Positions 24,672-24,898 of a stretch of DNA of 24,898 nt are shown here, in pieces (position 1 is the first letter of the stretch; each line of letters starts with the position of its first letter). Source of the stretch: an uncultured Bacteroides sp. (GTDB lineage: Bacteria; Bacteroidota; Bacteroidia; Bacteroidales; Bacteroidaceae); assembly GCA_900551645.1 (NCBI GenBank), contig URWP01000014.1:1-24898 (forward strand), written 5' to 3'. The translations under genes and the position numbers were made by a program. Below the pieces are notes generated by a model, which searched no databases, was not told where the DNA came from, and saw only the letters and a list, made by a program, of their open reading frames with translations.

Positions 24672-24898
24672 TTATTTCACTTCAATTTCTATCGAAGCAG
24701 ATTCAAGACCGGCTCCACTTACTTTTACCTGCATCTTCCCTGTAGTTCCTTTCTTTCCTCGGACAATAGCCAATGCCAAACCGTTGAACGACTCCCGTTC
24801 AGCACTTTGAAACGGAGTGAATGATGTAGGATCACCATTATCCGTAGCAACCAATTCACCACAACCTGTAACTTCTACTTTCAACGGTAGACAGGCGG
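24672..24898 (-). CDS. C-terminal end of a second GH2 enzyme (partial)
   Basis: The frame is open from the right edge to a TAA at 24674-24672, giving 75 residues. The sequence (GELVATDNGDPTSFTPFQ, ESFNGLALAIVRGKKG, GLESASIEIEVK) matches the last Ig-like domain of the GH2 protein at 1255-3813 in the same order (GVIVATDNGNPTCLIPFH, AFNGLYLAIVKARKG). It is therefore very probably the end of a GH2 enzyme whose barrel lies outside the window. It is upstream of the GH120 gene in block B, separated by 481 bases that hold the decayed discoidin domain. The substrate cannot be inferred from this fragment. Confidence 0.85.
   Translation of the reverse strand, partial: ACLPLKVEVTGCGELVATDNGDPTSFTPFQSAERESFNGLALAIVRGKKGTTGKMQVKVSGAGLESASIEIEVK

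Overview
The window looks like a carbohydrate-degrading gene cluster from a Bacteroidales gut-type bacterium (Bacteroides, Phocaeicola or Parabacteroides). The reasons are the gene content (four GH92 enzymes, GH2 enzymes with C-terminal Ig-like domains, GH43, GH120), the abundance of lipoprotein and Sec signals, and mostly weak Shine-Dalgarno sites. Every convincing gene is on the minus strand. No SusC/SusD pair, regulator, tRNA, rRNA, CRISPR array or intact mobile element is visible, so the window is probably the enzyme part of one or more polysaccharide utilization loci.

Two transcription blocks read right to left. Block B (24898 to 11596) contains the C-terminal end of a GH2 enzyme, a decayed discoidin-type domain, a GH120 beta-xylosidase with an inserted CBM6-like domain, a GH43 lipoprotein with a C-terminal CBM6-like domain, a short frame-disrupted Cys-rich ORF, a PhoA-type alkaline phosphatase, a GH92 whose catalytic acid is Gln, a LamG-containing GH36-like protein of unclear family, and a GH92 lipoprotein. 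It ends at a strong hairpin terminator (11435-11479). A gene-free stretch of about 470 bases follows. Block A (10967 to the left edge) contains a secreted GH92, a GH92 lipoprotein, an unrecognised lipoprotein that is probably a glycosidase, a GH2 enzyme and the N-terminal half of a six-hairpin-type protein that runs off the window. By eye, much of block B is richer in G+C than block A.

The enzymes point to a branched glycan rich in alpha-mannose that also carries xylose, a beta-linked sugar for GH2 and probably mannose phosphodiesters. The most interesting signal is the pairing of the Gln-acid GH92 with the phosphatase 20 bases upstream. This matches the logic of removing capping mannose from Man-phosphate-Man and then removing the exposed phosphate. 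A fungal cell-wall or capsular phospho- or xylo-mannan is a reasonable target, but that is inference.
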